From Sphingomonas sp. LaA6.9 (GTDB lineage: Bacteria > Pseudomonadota > Alphaproteobacteria > Sphingomonadales > Sphingomonadaceae): a stretch of 64,000 nucleotides of DNA. The translations under genes and the position numbers were made by a program. The notes beneath the pieces are model-generated. The model was not told the origin of the DNA and did not search any database. It worked only from the letters and a program-made list of their open reading frames with translations. Each line of letters begins with the position of its first letter. Position 1 is the stretch's first letter. Positions 50,071 through 59,470 of the stretch are shown here, piece by piece. The stretch spans positions 1 through 64,000 of the forward strand of contig NZ_JAKVIO010000002.1 of NCBI RefSeq assembly GCF_022601895.1. Reading direction: 5' to 3'.

Positions 50071-51744
50071 ATGAGCGGGTTTGACGAGACGTTCGATTGG
50101 GTGGTCGTGGGCAGCGGCGCCGGATCCATGAGTTCGGCGCTCGTCATGCGAAAAGCGGGCAAGTCCGTCCTGATCCTCGAAAAGTCACCCTGGGTGGGCG
50201 GCACCACCGCCAAATCGGGCGGCGTCATCTGGGTTCCCAACAACCGCTTCCTGAAGGAAGCCGGGGAGCAGGACAGCGCTCAGGCGGGCATCGCCTATCT
50301 CGACGCGCTGTGCGCCGACATTCCCGGATCGTCGCACGAAAAGCGGCTCACCTATGTCAACGAAGCGTCCAGGATGATCGACTTCCTCGTCGATCAGGGC
50401 GTGGAGCTGGAACGTGGCTCCGACTTCTGGCCGGATTATTATGACGAGGCGCCGGGCGGGTGCAAAACCAGCCGCACCGTCGTCGCCAAGCCCTTCAACA
50501 AGAAGGAACTTGGGCCATGGGCGAAGAAGCTGCGCAAGGGCTTTCTCGAGGTGCCCGCTCGGCTCGAGGAGGGCATGAAGCTCGGCTATATCCGCCGCGA
50601 CCCCGCGCTCAAGAAGGTGATGCGCGCACTGATCCTGCGCACGATCGGAACGAGGCTGACGGGCAAGCACTATGTCACCGCCGGGGCTGCGCTGCAGGGA
50701 CGGATGCTTCAGGCAGCACTCAAGGCGGGCGTCGATATCCGCACGGAGTCTCCGGTCAGCGAATTGATCGTCGAGAATGGCAAGGTCACGGGCGTGGCGA
50801 CGGTGAAGGACGGCAAGCCCTGGCGTGTGGGCGGCAAGCTGGGCGTGCTCGTCAATGCGGGCGGCTTTGCGCGGAACCAGTCGATGCGCGACAAGTACAT
50901 GCCCGGAACGCGCGCCGAATGGTCGCAGACCAATGAGAGCGACATGGGCGACATGCATGTCGAGATGGAACGCATCGGCGGCGTGCTCGCGCAGATGGAT
51001 CAGATGGTCGGCTATCAGAGCACGCTGGCACCCGGCTGGGAGCGCGCCTATGTGACGCCGCCGGCGCAGAGCCTGACGGGCAAGCCGCACGCGATCCTTG
51101 TCGACCAGTCGGGCGAGCGCTTCATGAACGAGGGCGGGTCTTACGAGCTCTACTGCGAAACCATGCTCAAGCGGAACAGGACGGTGCCCGCGGTGCCGAG
51201 CTGGGCGATCCTCGATCAGCAATATGTCGAGAATTATCAGGTCGCGGGCAAGTGGATCGACAAGAAGGTTCCCAAGGCCTGGCTTGAATCGGGCTATCTG
51301 CACAAGGCCGACACGATCGAGGCGCTTGCCGCCAGCATCAAGGCCGAACCGTCAAAACTCTCCGCCACAGTGGCGCGCTGGAACGGTTTTGTCGCACAGG
51401 GCAGGGACGACGACTTCCACCGCGGCGAGCGCGCCTATGACCAATGGCTCGGTGATCCCTATCACGGCCCCGTTCGCGCGCTTGGCGATATTGCGAAGGC
51501 GCCTTTCTATGCCGTGCCCGTCATTCCGGGCGACGTCTCGACCTATGGCGGCGTCGTGACCGACGTTCATGGGCGGGTCGTCAACGCCGACGGAGCACCG
51601 ATCGAAGGGCTCTACGCGACGGGCGTCTCCACCGCATCGGTGATGGGCGGCGTCTATCCGGGGGCAGGGGCCAGCATCGGGCCTTCGCTCACCTTTGGCT
51701 ATATCGCCGCCAGGCATGCCGCCGGGCTGGGCAACGCGCTTTAG
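50071..51744 (+). CDS. FAD-dependent dehydrogenase, 3-ketosteroid-delta1-dehydrogenase-like
   Basis: This 557-residue flavoprotein has the N-terminal FAD-binding GSGAGSMSSALV, a GGTTAKSGGVIWVPNN segment and the C-terminal FAD block GLYATGVSTASVMGGVYPGAGASIG. These match the fumarate reductase/KstD group. KstD proteins introduce the 1,2 double bond into 3-ketosteroid ring A; close relatives dehydrogenate other cyclic ketones or reduce enones. A Tyr near YGGVVTD corresponds to a catalytic Tyr position of KstD. I chose the ATG at 50071 (site AAGGAGAG); an open frame continues upstream antisense to the crotonase. A steroid-like ring substrate is inferred. Confidence 0.86.
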   Translation: MSGFDETFDWVVVGSGAGSMSSALVMRKAGKSVLILEKSPWVGGTTAKSGGVIWVPNNRFLKEAGEQDSAQAGIAYLDALCADIPGSSHEKRLTYVNEASRMIDFLVDQGVELERGSDFWPDYYDEAPGGCKTSRTVVAKPFNKKELGPWAKKLRKGFLEVPARLEEGMKLGYIRRDPALKKVMRALILRTIGTRLTGKHYVTAGAALQGRMLQAALKAGVDIRTESPVSELIVENGKVTGVATVKDGKPWRVGGKLGVLVNAGGFARNQSMRDKYMPGTRAEWSQTNESDMGDMHVEMERIGGVLAQMDQMVGYQSTLAPGWERAYVTPPAQSLTGKPHAILVDQSGERFMNEGGSYELYCETMLKRNRTVPAVPSWAILDQQYVENYQVAGKWIDKKVPKAWLESGYLHKADTIEALAASIKAEPSKLSATVARWNGFVAQGRDDDFHRGERAYDQWLGDPYHGPVRALGDIAKAPFYAVPVIPGDVSTYGGVVTDVHGRVVNADGAPIEGLYATGVSTASVMGGVYPGAGASIGPSLTFGYIAARHAAGLGNAL

Positions 51745-52976
51745 GCCGGTTCCGGCTCGCCTGCAGCGTCCTGCTCAGCCTCTGGCGTTGCGTCGCGGGG
51801 CAGCAGCAGGAACAGCAGACTGCCAAGAACCACTGCGGCACCGCTGATCATCAGGAACCACTCGAACCCGCCAGTCAGTTTGAGCATGAGGCTGAGAAGT
51901 GCCGCGCCGATCGAGGAGGAAATCGCCATCGTCGCGGTCAGCATGCCCATGACCGAGCTGAAAACCCGCACCCCGAAGCTGCGTACGACGAGATAGCCGA
52001 CAACGTCGCCTTCCGCCCCGAAGGACAGGCCGATGAGCAGCACCGACAGCATCAGGACGGCGGGTGCATCATGGTTCGAAGCGATCAGGAACAACCCGAT
52101 TGCGGAAAGCGTCATGCCAATGCCCGCGACGAGATATGGCGGAAAGCGGTCGAGCGCGAGGCCGCTGGCGAAGCGGCCCAGAAGCACGCCGCTCGCGAAG
52201 GCGGAGATCATTGCCGACACGCCCTTGGCCGACACGCCGTTGTCGAGCAGGACGAGGTTGAGCTGCGTCAGCGCAATGACCTGTGGAAGGTTGCAGAGCA
52301 GCATGGCGCCGAGAAGCAGCCAGAAGGCGCGGTTTCGAAAGATCTCGGCATAATCCTCTTTCGCGGTTTTCGCCCTTGGCGGCGCCGCCTCGGCGTTCTT
52401 GCGCTCGGGCGGAAGCATCAGCAGCGCCGTCGCACCGGCCACCGCCGAAAATATGACGAGTGCCAGATAGCCCGCACGCCAGCCCTGCGCCTCGACGAAA
52501 TTGTTGAGGATCGGCCCGCCTATCGCGCCGGTCAGTGCTGGCCCCGACGCAACGATCGCGAGCGCAAGCCCGCGTGCACGGGTGACATACTGGACCACGA
52601 CGCGGCTGTAGACGGTTGTCGTCGTCGTCACGCAGAGCACCGCCTGGAGCAGGAACAGCGCGATATAGATGCGGATGTCCCCGGTCATCTGGCTCAATCC
52701 CAGAAAGGCCAGCGGGGCCACGACGACCCCGATCAGCGCGGTACGGCGCACGCCGATGATGTCGGTCAGTCGTCCGACAAATGGAAAGACGGCAACGGAA
52801 ACCAGCCCGAGGCTGCCGATCAGCGCGAATTCGGACTTTGACCAGCCAAAATCCCTGAGCAGATGGGGTGCCATGATGCTGGTCACGTAATTAGTCATCG
52901 AAAAGCCGGCGCCCAGTCCGATCAATGCAGCGAGCAATGGACGCCATTGAGCGCGAAGCTCTCCCAGATAACTCAT
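51741..52976 (-). CDS. MFS transporter, paralogue of the one at 25900
   Basis: This 411-residue protein has 12 predicted membrane helices and the RLTDIIGVRRTALIG loop. It shares its start (GELRAQWRPLLAA) and overall layout with the transporter at 25900-27120. The C-terminal tail is acidic and Ala-rich. It follows the MDR gene on the same strand by 70 bases, and its stop overlaps the KstD-like stop by 4 bases. It is probably an inner-membrane transporter for a pathway acid. Confidence 0.87.
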   Translation of the reverse strand: MSYLGELRAQWRPLLAALIGLGAGFSMTNYVTSIMAPHLLRDFGWSKSEFALIGSLGLVSVAVFPFVGRLTDIIGVRRTALIGVVVAPLAFLGLSQMTGDIRIYIALFLLQAVLCVTTTTTVYSRVVVQYVTRARGLALAIVASGPALTGAIGGPILNNFVEAQGWRAGYLALVIFSAVAGATALLMLPPERKNAEAAPPRAKTAKEDYAEIFRNRAFWLLLGAMLLCNLPQVIALTQLNLVLLDNGVSAKGVSAMISAFASGVLLGRFASGLALDRFPPYLVAGIGMTLSAIGLFLIASNHDAPAVLMLSVLLIGLSFGAEGDVVGYLVVRSFGVRVFSSVMGMLTATMAISSSIGAALLSLMLKLTGGFEWFLMISGAAVVLGSLLFLLLPRDATPEAEQDAAGEPEPA

Positions 52977-53046
52977 ATCAGTTCCTCATCCGGCTCCGCG
53001 CCCGTTCCGGCGCCAATGTTTCTGTCCACGCTCGTGAGATGGCATT

Positions 53047-54054
53047 CTAAAGCAGGTTGATGCCGACCTTGCCGAAGAATTGCCCGCTTTCGAGATGCCG
53101 ATGGGCATCCTGAATGCGGCGCAGATCATAGACGACATCGACGATCGGACGGATCGCGTGTGTCGCGCAAAAGGCGAGCATCGCTTCATGTTCCGCGCGG
53201 TTGCCGACGGTGATGCGTGCGACGGGATGCCCGCTCACCTCGGCCTGACTCCAGCTGAATTCGGAGCCGAGCATGCCGATGGCCGAGATCACGCCGCCGG
53301 GATTGAGCAGCGATGCCGCGGTCTCGATCTGGCTGGCGCCAACGACATCGACGACGATGTCCACGCCCCTGCCGCCCAGTTCGCTGCGGACCACCGCGGC
53401 CCAGTCGGGATGCGTGCGGTAGTTGACGGTGACATCGGCGCCGAGCGCACGGGCGCGGGCAAGCTTGGCGTCTGACGATGAGGTGATGGCGACATGTGCA
53501 CCCGCCGCTTTGGCGAACTGGAGCGCGGCAAGCGAAACGCCGCCCGTGCCCTGGCACAGAATCCATTCGCCGGGCTTGAGCGGGCGGTGCTGGAACAGCG
53601 CGTTCCATGCGGTCAGCCCCGCACAGGTCATCGTCGCGGCCTCGAGATCGCCCATGCTGTCGGGGACGAGGCACAGGCTCTCGGCAGGAAAGGCCGCATA
53701 TTGGCGCGCCACACCATCGGCACGACCACCGAGCATGTCCATCGTCGGCTGCGGCCCGGTGAGCCAGCCGAGCGCGAAGATCGGATTCACGCGGTCGCCG
53801 GGCTTCACGCGCGTAACGCCATCACCCACAGCGATGACCTCACCCGTCGCGCAGGAAAGCGGAACATAGTCGGGATCCTTGGCGAGCCCCGCCATCATGC
53901 CCTTGGCGATGATGATGTCGCGGAAATTGAGCGTTGCGGCCTTCAGGCGGACGAGCGCTTCGCAGGGGCCGGCCTCGGGCACGTCCACCTCCTGGACCTT
54001 CACGCCAGCGATCCCTGCGCCGCCAACAGCGACCGCAGCCAGCATCTTCGTCAT
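53047..54054 (-). CDS. MDR-superfamily quinone oxidoreductase or alcohol dehydrogenase
   Basis: This 335-residue protein has the medium-chain dehydrogenase layout: an N-terminal GroES-like domain (KAATLNFRDIIIAKG; GEVIAVGDGVTRVKPGDRV) and a Rossmann domain with GTGGVSLAALQFAKAAGA. It lacks the zinc-binding cysteine cluster, as in zeta-crystallin-type quinone or enoyl reductases. It is divergent from the Rieske oxygenase gene (188-base gap) and upstream of the MFS gene. NAD(P)H-dependent reduction of an enone is plausible. Confidence 0.87.
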   Translation of the reverse strand: MTKMLAAVAVGGAGIAGVKVQEVDVPEAGPCEALVRLKAATLNFRDIIIAKGMMAGLAKDPDYVPLSCATGEVIAVGDGVTRVKPGDRVNPIFALGWLTGPQPTMDMLGGRADGVARQYAAFPAESLCLVPDSMGDLEAATMTCAGLTAWNALFQHRPLKPGEWILCQGTGGVSLAALQFAKAAGAHVAITSSSDAKLARARALGADVTVNYRTHPDWAAVVRSELGGRGVDIVVDVVGASQIETAASLLNPGGVISAIGMLGSEFSWSQAEVSGHPVARITVGNRAEHEAMLAFCATHAIRPIVDVVYDLRRIQDAHRHLESGQFFGKVGINLL

Positions 54055-54242
54055 GTGCTGTCTCTCCTTTCGGGCAGCATGTGCCGATCGGCGTGCATTG
54101 CAAGCCGGCGCTTGTCTCTATCGGCGCAGCGATGTTGACCGGGGTGCAATCGGCACGGCTGAGCCTTTCCTTGCGCCAAGTCGCTCCATAGGGAGGATAT
54201 GACGTACAGGGTCGACAGGGCCTGTGGAGAAGGATTGCAGCG
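54055..54242. promoter_or_regulatory. Divergent control region of MDR and Rieske genes
   Basis: This 188-base gap separates two divergent genes. It contains a 10-bp perfect palindrome GCCGATCGGC (54083-54092). A wider pair GTGCCGAT (54081-54088) and ATCGGCAC (54149-54156) lies about 60 bases apart. Such spaced half-sites suit a looping or AraC/LysR-type regulator, but no regulator is assigned. Confidence 0.4.
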
Positions 54243-55580
54243 ATGGACACGATGGCGCCGGCGGAAAGGCCGCTGACCGAACGCCCGGTCATCATTGGCA
54301 ATGAAGCCTATGTGTCGGAAAGCTATGCGCGCGCCGAGGCCGACAGGCTTTGGGCGAAGGTCTGGCAGGTCGCGTGCCGCGAAGAAGAGATCCCCGATGT
54401 TGGTGATTACGTCACCTACGACATCATGGACGATTCGATCATCGTCGTGCGTTCTGCCGAAGATCGGATCTCTGCCTGGTTCAATGTCTGCCCCCACCGC
54501 GCGCGCCGGCTGACCGAGGGCTGCGGGCATGCCAGCCGGTTCGTTTGCCCCTTCCATGCCTGGAGCTGGGACAGGGAGGGCAACAATGTCGGCGTTGTCC
54601 GCGGTGACGCGTGGGGTGATGCGCTGAAGCCCGAGGACATCCGCCTGAAGCCCGTCAGGGTCGATACATGGGGCGGATGGGTGTTCGTCAACATGGATGC
54701 CGATGCGATTCCGCTGCGCGAATATCTGGAGCCCGCCGCGACGATGCTCGATCCGTTCGAGCTGGAGAAGATGCGCTATCGCTGGCGGCAATGGCTGCAC
54801 TTTCCGTGCAACTGGAAGGTCGCGGTCGAGGCGTTCATCGAAGGCTATCACGTGCCCGGCACGCATCCCCAGCTCACGCGCTATTCGCCCAAGCCGACCT
54901 GGAGCGACGCCAAGGGCATCCACGGCGTGTTCGGCTCGGCGGCTGGGCAGGGCACGGGCGGTGCGAGCGCCGGCGCCGCTGGCGCGCCCGACATGCGCGT
55001 TGGCCTTGCAGCCTCGCTCAATCAGCTCTGGGAGGAAGTGAACGCGACGACGACCGAGACGATGGTCAGGGTCGCGAACCTGCTCGTCGAGGAACTGCCC
55101 GAGGGCACCCAGCCGCTCGATGTGCAGGTGCACCTGATGAAGCGGACGATCGAGGAGGATGCGAAACGCGGCGTGATGTGGCCGAAGATCGACCCCGCGC
55201 ATTTCGCAGCGTCGGGCAATGTCTGGCACATCTTCCCCAACACCGTCATCATCCACGGGCCGACCTTCGCGCTATGCTACCGCGCGCGGCCCGATGGCGA
55301 CGATCCCGACAGCTGCATCTTCGAGGTCTATACGCTGGAACGCTTCCCCGATGGACAGGAGCCGAGGCCCCAAAACCTGCACAGGCCCGAACCAAGCATC
55401 GAAAACTGGCGCAAGGTGCTGACGCAGGATTTCTCGAACATGGGCGCCGTCCAGCGCGGGCTCAAATCGCGGAGTTTCTCGGGCATGCGACCAAGCCCCG
55501 TCGAGGAACGCGCGCTCATCAATTTTCACCGCGTGCTGGCCGATTACATGGGCACCGGCGCGCCGCAACCGCTTGATTGA
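54243..55580 (+). CDS. Rieske non-heme iron oxygenase, alpha subunit
   Basis: This 445-residue protein has an N-terminal Rieske [2Fe-2S] site (Cys83-x-His85 and Cys102-x2-His105) and a C-terminal START-like catalytic domain. The mononuclear-iron segment is EAFIEGYHVPGTHPQ. It inserts one or two oxygen atoms into an aromatic or alicyclic substrate. No beta subunit, ferredoxin or reductase is adjacent, so it may be an alpha-only (monooxygenase-type) enzyme served by shared electron carriers. A glycine/alanine loop occurs at about residues 232-248 (GSAAGQGTGGASAGAAG). It leads the operon reaching 61194. Confidence 0.92.
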   Translation: MDTMAPAERPLTERPVIIGNEAYVSESYARAEADRLWAKVWQVACREEEIPDVGDYVTYDIMDDSIIVVRSAEDRISAWFNVCPHRARRLTEGCGHASRFVCPFHAWSWDREGNNVGVVRGDAWGDALKPEDIRLKPVRVDTWGGWVFVNMDADAIPLREYLEPAATMLDPFELEKMRYRWRQWLHFPCNWKVAVEAFIEGYHVPGTHPQLTRYSPKPTWSDAKGIHGVFGSAAGQGTGGASAGAAGAPDMRVGLAASLNQLWEEVNATTTETMVRVANLLVEELPEGTQPLDVQVHLMKRTIEEDAKRGVMWPKIDPAHFAASGNVWHIFPNTVIIHGPTFALCYRARPDGDDPDSCIFEVYTLERFPDGQEPRPQNLHRPEPSIENWRKVLTQDFSNMGAVQRGLKSRSFSGMRPSPVEERALINFHRVLADYMGTGAPQPLD

Positions 55581-55591
55581 AGGATAGGATA

Positions 55592-56773
55592 ATGGCCGAT
55601 CAGGAGCCGGTCGTGATGGATACGAGCGATGTCGACAAATGGGTCGGCAAGCCAGTCATCTTCGCCGAGATGTGGGACCCGTGCAACGCAACCGACATTC
55701 GCCGCTGGGTGCAGGCGCTGGACTATCCCAATCCCGTCCACTGGGATGAGGAGTTCGCGCGCAGCTCGAAATTCGGCGGCATCGTTGCGCCGCAGAGCTT
55801 CACGGTTGCGATGGACTATGGCCATGGCTGCCACCCCGCCTGTGTCGGCAAGGTTCCGGGCACGCACCTGATCTTCGCGGGCGAGGAATGGTGGTTCTAC
55901 GGCACGCCCGTCCACCCCGGCGACAAGCTGTTCCAGGATCGTCGCTTCGACGGCTACAGCGTCACCGATACCGCCTTTGCAGGGCCCACGATGTTCGCGC
56001 GCGGGGATACCGTTCACCGCAACCAGAACGGCACGCTGATTGCCAAGGAACGCGCGACCGCGATCCGCTATCTTGTCGAGGAAGCCAACAAGCGCGGCGT
56101 CTATGGCAAGGACAAGCGCAGTCCCAAAAGATGGACGAAGGAGGAACTGGCCGAGATCCACAAGCTCCGCCACGAATGGATCCTCTCCAACCGCGAGGGC
56201 AAGTCGCCCGCCTATGCTGACGTGCGCGTCGGCGATAAGCTGCCGCGGCGTGTGATCGGCCCGCATTCGGTCGTCAGCTTCGCCAATGAATGTCGCGCGC
56301 ATCGACAGAATATCTGGGGCACCTGGCGCTGGAACGCTCCCGAGGGCGTCCATGATCCGGCGCGGGAGGATGCGGGCTTCGGTGCCGACATGAGCTATGA
56401 CCATGAGGCGCGCAAGATCGATCCGCGCATGGGCGACGGCCTGTATCATGGTCCGTCTTCGGGCCATATCAACGCCGAAAAGGCCGAGAATGTCGGCATG
56501 GGCGGCGCCTATGGCTATGGTGCGTCGATGAACGCCTGGCACCTCGACACCGTCGCTTACTGGGCGGGGCATGACGGATTTATCTGGCACAGCAAGACCC
56601 AGTTCCGCTCGCCGGCTTTCGAAGGGGACGTCACCTATGTCGATGCCGAGGTGATCGAGAAGATCGACACATCGCCCTTCGGCATGCCCGTGGTACGCGT
56701 GCAGACCGTGATGACCACGCAGGACGGCGAGCAGATTTTGAAGGGCACCGCGCAGGTGGAGCTGCCCTATTGA
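55592..56773 (+). CDS. Two-domain MaoC-like (hotdog-fold) dehydratase
   Basis: This 393-residue protein has an N-terminal FAS1-type hotdog domain (VIFAEMWDPCNATDIRRWVQ; WDEEFARSSKFGGIVAPQSF) and a second hotdog-like half with HINAEKAENVGMGGAYGYG. Enzymes of this type hydrate bulky 2-enoyl-CoA esters that crotonases do not accept, as in steroid side-chain breakdown. The ATG at 55592 has AGGATAGGA upstream. It lies 11 bases after the Rieske gene and overlaps the ligase start by 4 bases. Confidence 0.83.
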   Translation: MADQEPVVMDTSDVDKWVGKPVIFAEMWDPCNATDIRRWVQALDYPNPVHWDEEFARSSKFGGIVAPQSFTVAMDYGHGCHPACVGKVPGTHLIFAGEEWWFYGTPVHPGDKLFQDRRFDGYSVTDTAFAGPTMFARGDTVHRNQNGTLIAKERATAIRYLVEEANKRGVYGKDKRSPKRWTKEELAEIHKLRHEWILSNREGKSPAYADVRVGDKLPRRVIGPHSVVSFANECRAHRQNIWGTWRWNAPEGVHDPAREDAGFGADMSYDHEARKIDPRMGDGLYHGPSSGHINAEKAENVGMGGAYGYGASMNAWHLDTVAYWAGHDGFIWHSKTQFRSPAFEGDVTYVDAEVIEKIDTSPFGMPVVRVQTVMTTQDGEQILKGTAQVELPY

Positions 56774-58431
56774 GCAATCCCGCTGATCCCGCGCTGTCGC
56801 TTGTCCACGGCCTCCCGCTGAGCGAGGAGGCGGGGCAGGGTGCGCACACCATTCCCGGCTACCTCGAAGAAGTGAGGGCACGCTACGGCGCCGCCGATGC
56901 CGTCATCGTGCGCACCGCGCTCGGGCGGACGTGCTGGAGCTATGACGATCTCCACGCGCGTTCGGTCGGGGTCGCGAAGGCGCTCGTGGCCGCAGGGACG
57001 GCGAAGGATGCGCGCGTCGGTGTGCTGATGGCCAACCGCCCGGAATATCTCTCGGCGCTGTTCGGCATCGCGATGGCGGGAGGGGTGACGGTTGCACTGA
57101 GTACCTTTTCGACACCCGAAGAGCTCGAGCACCTGATCAATGCATCGGCGATCGAGCTGCTGTTGTTCGATACGCGTGTGCTCAAAAAGGATTTTGCAGA
57201 GGTTCTCGCGAGCACAGATCATGGCCCGTTTCTGAAGCGGCTGGTGCAGCTCGACAGCGTGACCGACGGCGAACCCGCCGCATCGGGGTATGAACGCTGG
57301 GCGGATTTCCTCGCCGGTGGGGGCGATGTGCCCGACCACGTTATCGAGGCGCGTGCGGCGAGTGTTGCGCCGTCCGACATTGGCGGCATCTTTTTCTCAT
57401 CGGGGACGACCAGCCTGCCCAAGGGCATCGTCCATTCGCAGCGTGCCTTTGCGATCCAGTGGTGGCGCTGGCCGCGCGTGTTCGCGATGCGCGAACCGGT
57501 GCGCAGCTGGACGGGCAACGGCCTGTTCTGGTCGGGCAATGTCAGCCTCGTCATCGGCACATCGCTGTCGACCGGGGGCGCTGCGATCCTCCAGCCCGTC
57601 TTTGACGCGGGCGCGGCACTCGACGTGATCGGGAAGGAAAGGGTGAGCTTCCTCACGGGCCGCCCGCACCAATGGGCGCGCGTCCAGGCCGCGGCGAACT
57701 GGCAGGGCGCTGATCTTTCCAGCCTCAAATATGTGACCAAGGGCGAGCTGATTAACGAACATCCCACGGTGACCACCGACTGGACGACGCCGATGGCGTT
57801 CGGCACGACCGAGACGATGACGATCTGTACCGCCTTCGACGCGGACACATCGGACGAAGACTATGCGGGCAGCTTCGGCAGGCCGCTGCCGGGCAATATA
57901 TTGAAGATCGTCGATCCGGTGACGCGCGCGATCGTGCCGCGCGGCACGCGCGGCGAGATGTGCATCAAGGGGCCGACGCTCATGTCCGGCTATCTCGGTA
58001 AGACCGCCGAGCAGTGCTTCGATGACGAAGGTTTCTACTGCACCGGCGACGGCGGCTATGTGGACGGCGAGGGGCGCTTCTTCTGGGAAGGCCGGCTGAC
58101 CGACATGATCAAGACCGGCGGCGCCAATGTCGCGCCCGAAGAGGTCGATACGATCATCGCCAATTATCCCGGCGTGAAGCGCAGCCAGACGGTTGGGGTG
58201 CCCGACGATCTGCTCGGCGAAATGGTCGTCGCGTGCATCGTGCCGGTGGACGGCGCGCGGATCGACGAGGCCGAACTGACCGCGCACCTCAGGGCGAAAC
58301 TGGCGAGCTTCAAGGTGCCGCGCAGGATCCTGTTCTTCAGCGAGGAGGAGTTCGCGCTGACGGGCAACGAGAAGGCGCGCGCCTCCGATATCCGAAATAT
58401 CGCCGGGGCGAGATTGACCTCAAGCGCCTGA
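56770..58431 (+). CDS. AMP-dependent acyl-CoA ligase
   Basis: This 553-residue ANL ligase has FFSSGTTSLPKGIVHS (about residues 205-220), the adenylate motif FGTTETMT, GFYCTGDGGYVDGEGRFFWEGR (read in two parts) and the C-terminal NEKAR Lys segment. The start is a TTG overlapping the previous stop (TTGA), an uncommon start chosen because the frame has no ATG near it. It should activate a pathway acid to its CoA ester for the MaoC-like hydratase encoded just upstream. The ligase region is followed after 43 bases by the E1 alpha gene. Confidence 0.9.
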   Translation: MSNPADPALSLVHGLPLSEEAGQGAHTIPGYLEEVRARYGAADAVIVRTALGRTCWSYDDLHARSVGVAKALVAAGTAKDARVGVLMANRPEYLSALFGIAMAGGVTVALSTFSTPEELEHLINASAIELLLFDTRVLKKDFAEVLASTDHGPFLKRLVQLDSVTDGEPAASGYERWADFLAGGGDVPDHVIEARAASVAPSDIGGIFFSSGTTSLPKGIVHSQRAFAIQWWRWPRVFAMREPVRSWTGNGLFWSGNVSLVIGTSLSTGGAAILQPVFDAGAALDVIGKERVSFLTGRPHQWARVQAAANWQGADLSSLKYVTKGELINEHPTVTTDWTTPMAFGTTETMTICTAFDADTSDEDYAGSFGRPLPGNILKIVDPVTRAIVPRGTRGEMCIKGPTLMSGYLGKTAEQCFDDEGFYCTGDGGYVDGEGRFFWEGRLTDMIKTGGANVAPEEVDTIIANYPGVKRSQTVGVPDDLLGEMVVACIVPVDGARIDEAELTAHLRAKLASFKVPRRILFFSEEEFALTGNEKARASDIRNIAGARLTSSA

Positions 58432-58474
58432 AAGCCAATTGAGTGGGGCATTCCAACGGCCATTGAGGAACCCC

Positions 58475-59470
58475 ATGGCAGAGCTGAGCAACGCCCCGGC
58501 GCCAAGCCCGGAGACGCTGGTTGATATCTACCGGCGCATGATCCGCATCGAGCGCAATGACGACGCCATCCGCAAGACGATCCGTCTCGGGCGTCTCACC
58601 ATGCCCTATTATTCGGCGCGCGGTCAGGAAGTGATTCCGTCCACCGTGTCCGCGTTCCTGAACAACGACGACACGATCTGCACAATCTATCGCGGCATCC
58701 ACGACATGGTCGCCAAGGACATGCCGCTGCGTCCGCTCTGGGCGGAAATCGCGGGGCGCGTCGACGGCACCTGCAAGGGCAAGGGCGGCCCGATGCACCT
58801 GACGCACCCCGAAACGGGCGTGATGGTGACGACGGGTATCGTCGGTTCGTCCATGCCGATCGCCAACGGTCTTGCCTGGGCAGCCTTGCTTGACGGCAGC
58901 AAGCGCGTGACCGTCGCCTATTTCGGCGACGGCGCGTCCAATATCGGCGCGTTCCATGAATCGCTGAACCTGGCTTCGGTCTGGAAGCTGCCGGTGATTT
59001 TCGTCTGCCAGAACAATGGCTTTGCCGAGCACACCCGCTACGAAAACGGCACCGGCGTCGATTTCATCTCCAAGCGTGCGGCGGGCTACGGCATGCCCGG
59101 CTATACCGTCGACGGCAATGATCCCTGGGCGATGTACGCCGCGGTGCACGAGGCCGTTGCGCGGGCGCGCGACGGCGAGGGGCCGACGCTGCTCGAATGC
59201 AAGACCTTCCGCTTCATGGGCCACGTCTTCGGCGACGACGACAAGTACATGACCAAGGAAGAAAAGGCTGAGGCGATCGCGAAGGATCCGTTGCCCGCAT
59301 TCCGCGCGCGGCTGATTGCCGAGGGCCATGCCACTGAAGAACAGCTGGCGAAGATGCAAGCCGAGATCGAGGCCGAGGTCGAAGACGCGCAGGAATTCGG
59401 CCTGACGAGCGAATTCCCGTCGGTCGACGAGCTCCGCCGCGATGTGTTTGCCGAGGAGATCCCCGCATGA
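58475..59470 (+). CDS. 2-oxoacid dehydrogenase E1 component, alpha subunit
   Basis: This 331-residue protein has the thiamine-diphosphate motif GDG (residues 151-153) with NN about 28 residues later (180-181), and the phosphorylation-loop-like FMGHVFGDDDKYMTKEE region. It pairs with the beta subunit to decarboxylate a 2-oxoacid and pass the acyl group to a lipoyl domain. I chose the ATG at 58475 with GAGGAA upstream. It overlaps the beta subunit gene by 4 bases. The substrate might be a branched or cyclic oxoacid, as in acetoin or branched-chain systems. Confidence 0.92.
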   Translation: MAELSNAPAPSPETLVDIYRRMIRIERNDDAIRKTIRLGRLTMPYYSARGQEVIPSTVSAFLNNDDTICTIYRGIHDMVAKDMPLRPLWAEIAGRVDGTCKGKGGPMHLTHPETGVMVTTGIVGSSMPIANGLAWAALLDGSKRVTVAYFGDGASNIGAFHESLNLASVWKLPVIFVCQNNGFAEHTRYENGTGVDFISKRAAGYGMPGYTVDGNDPWAMYAAVHEAVARARDGEGPTLLECKTFRFMGHVFGDDDKYMTKEEKAEAIAKDPLPAFRARLIAEGHATEEQLAKMQAEIEAEVEDAQEFGLTSEFPSVDELRRDVFAEEIPA

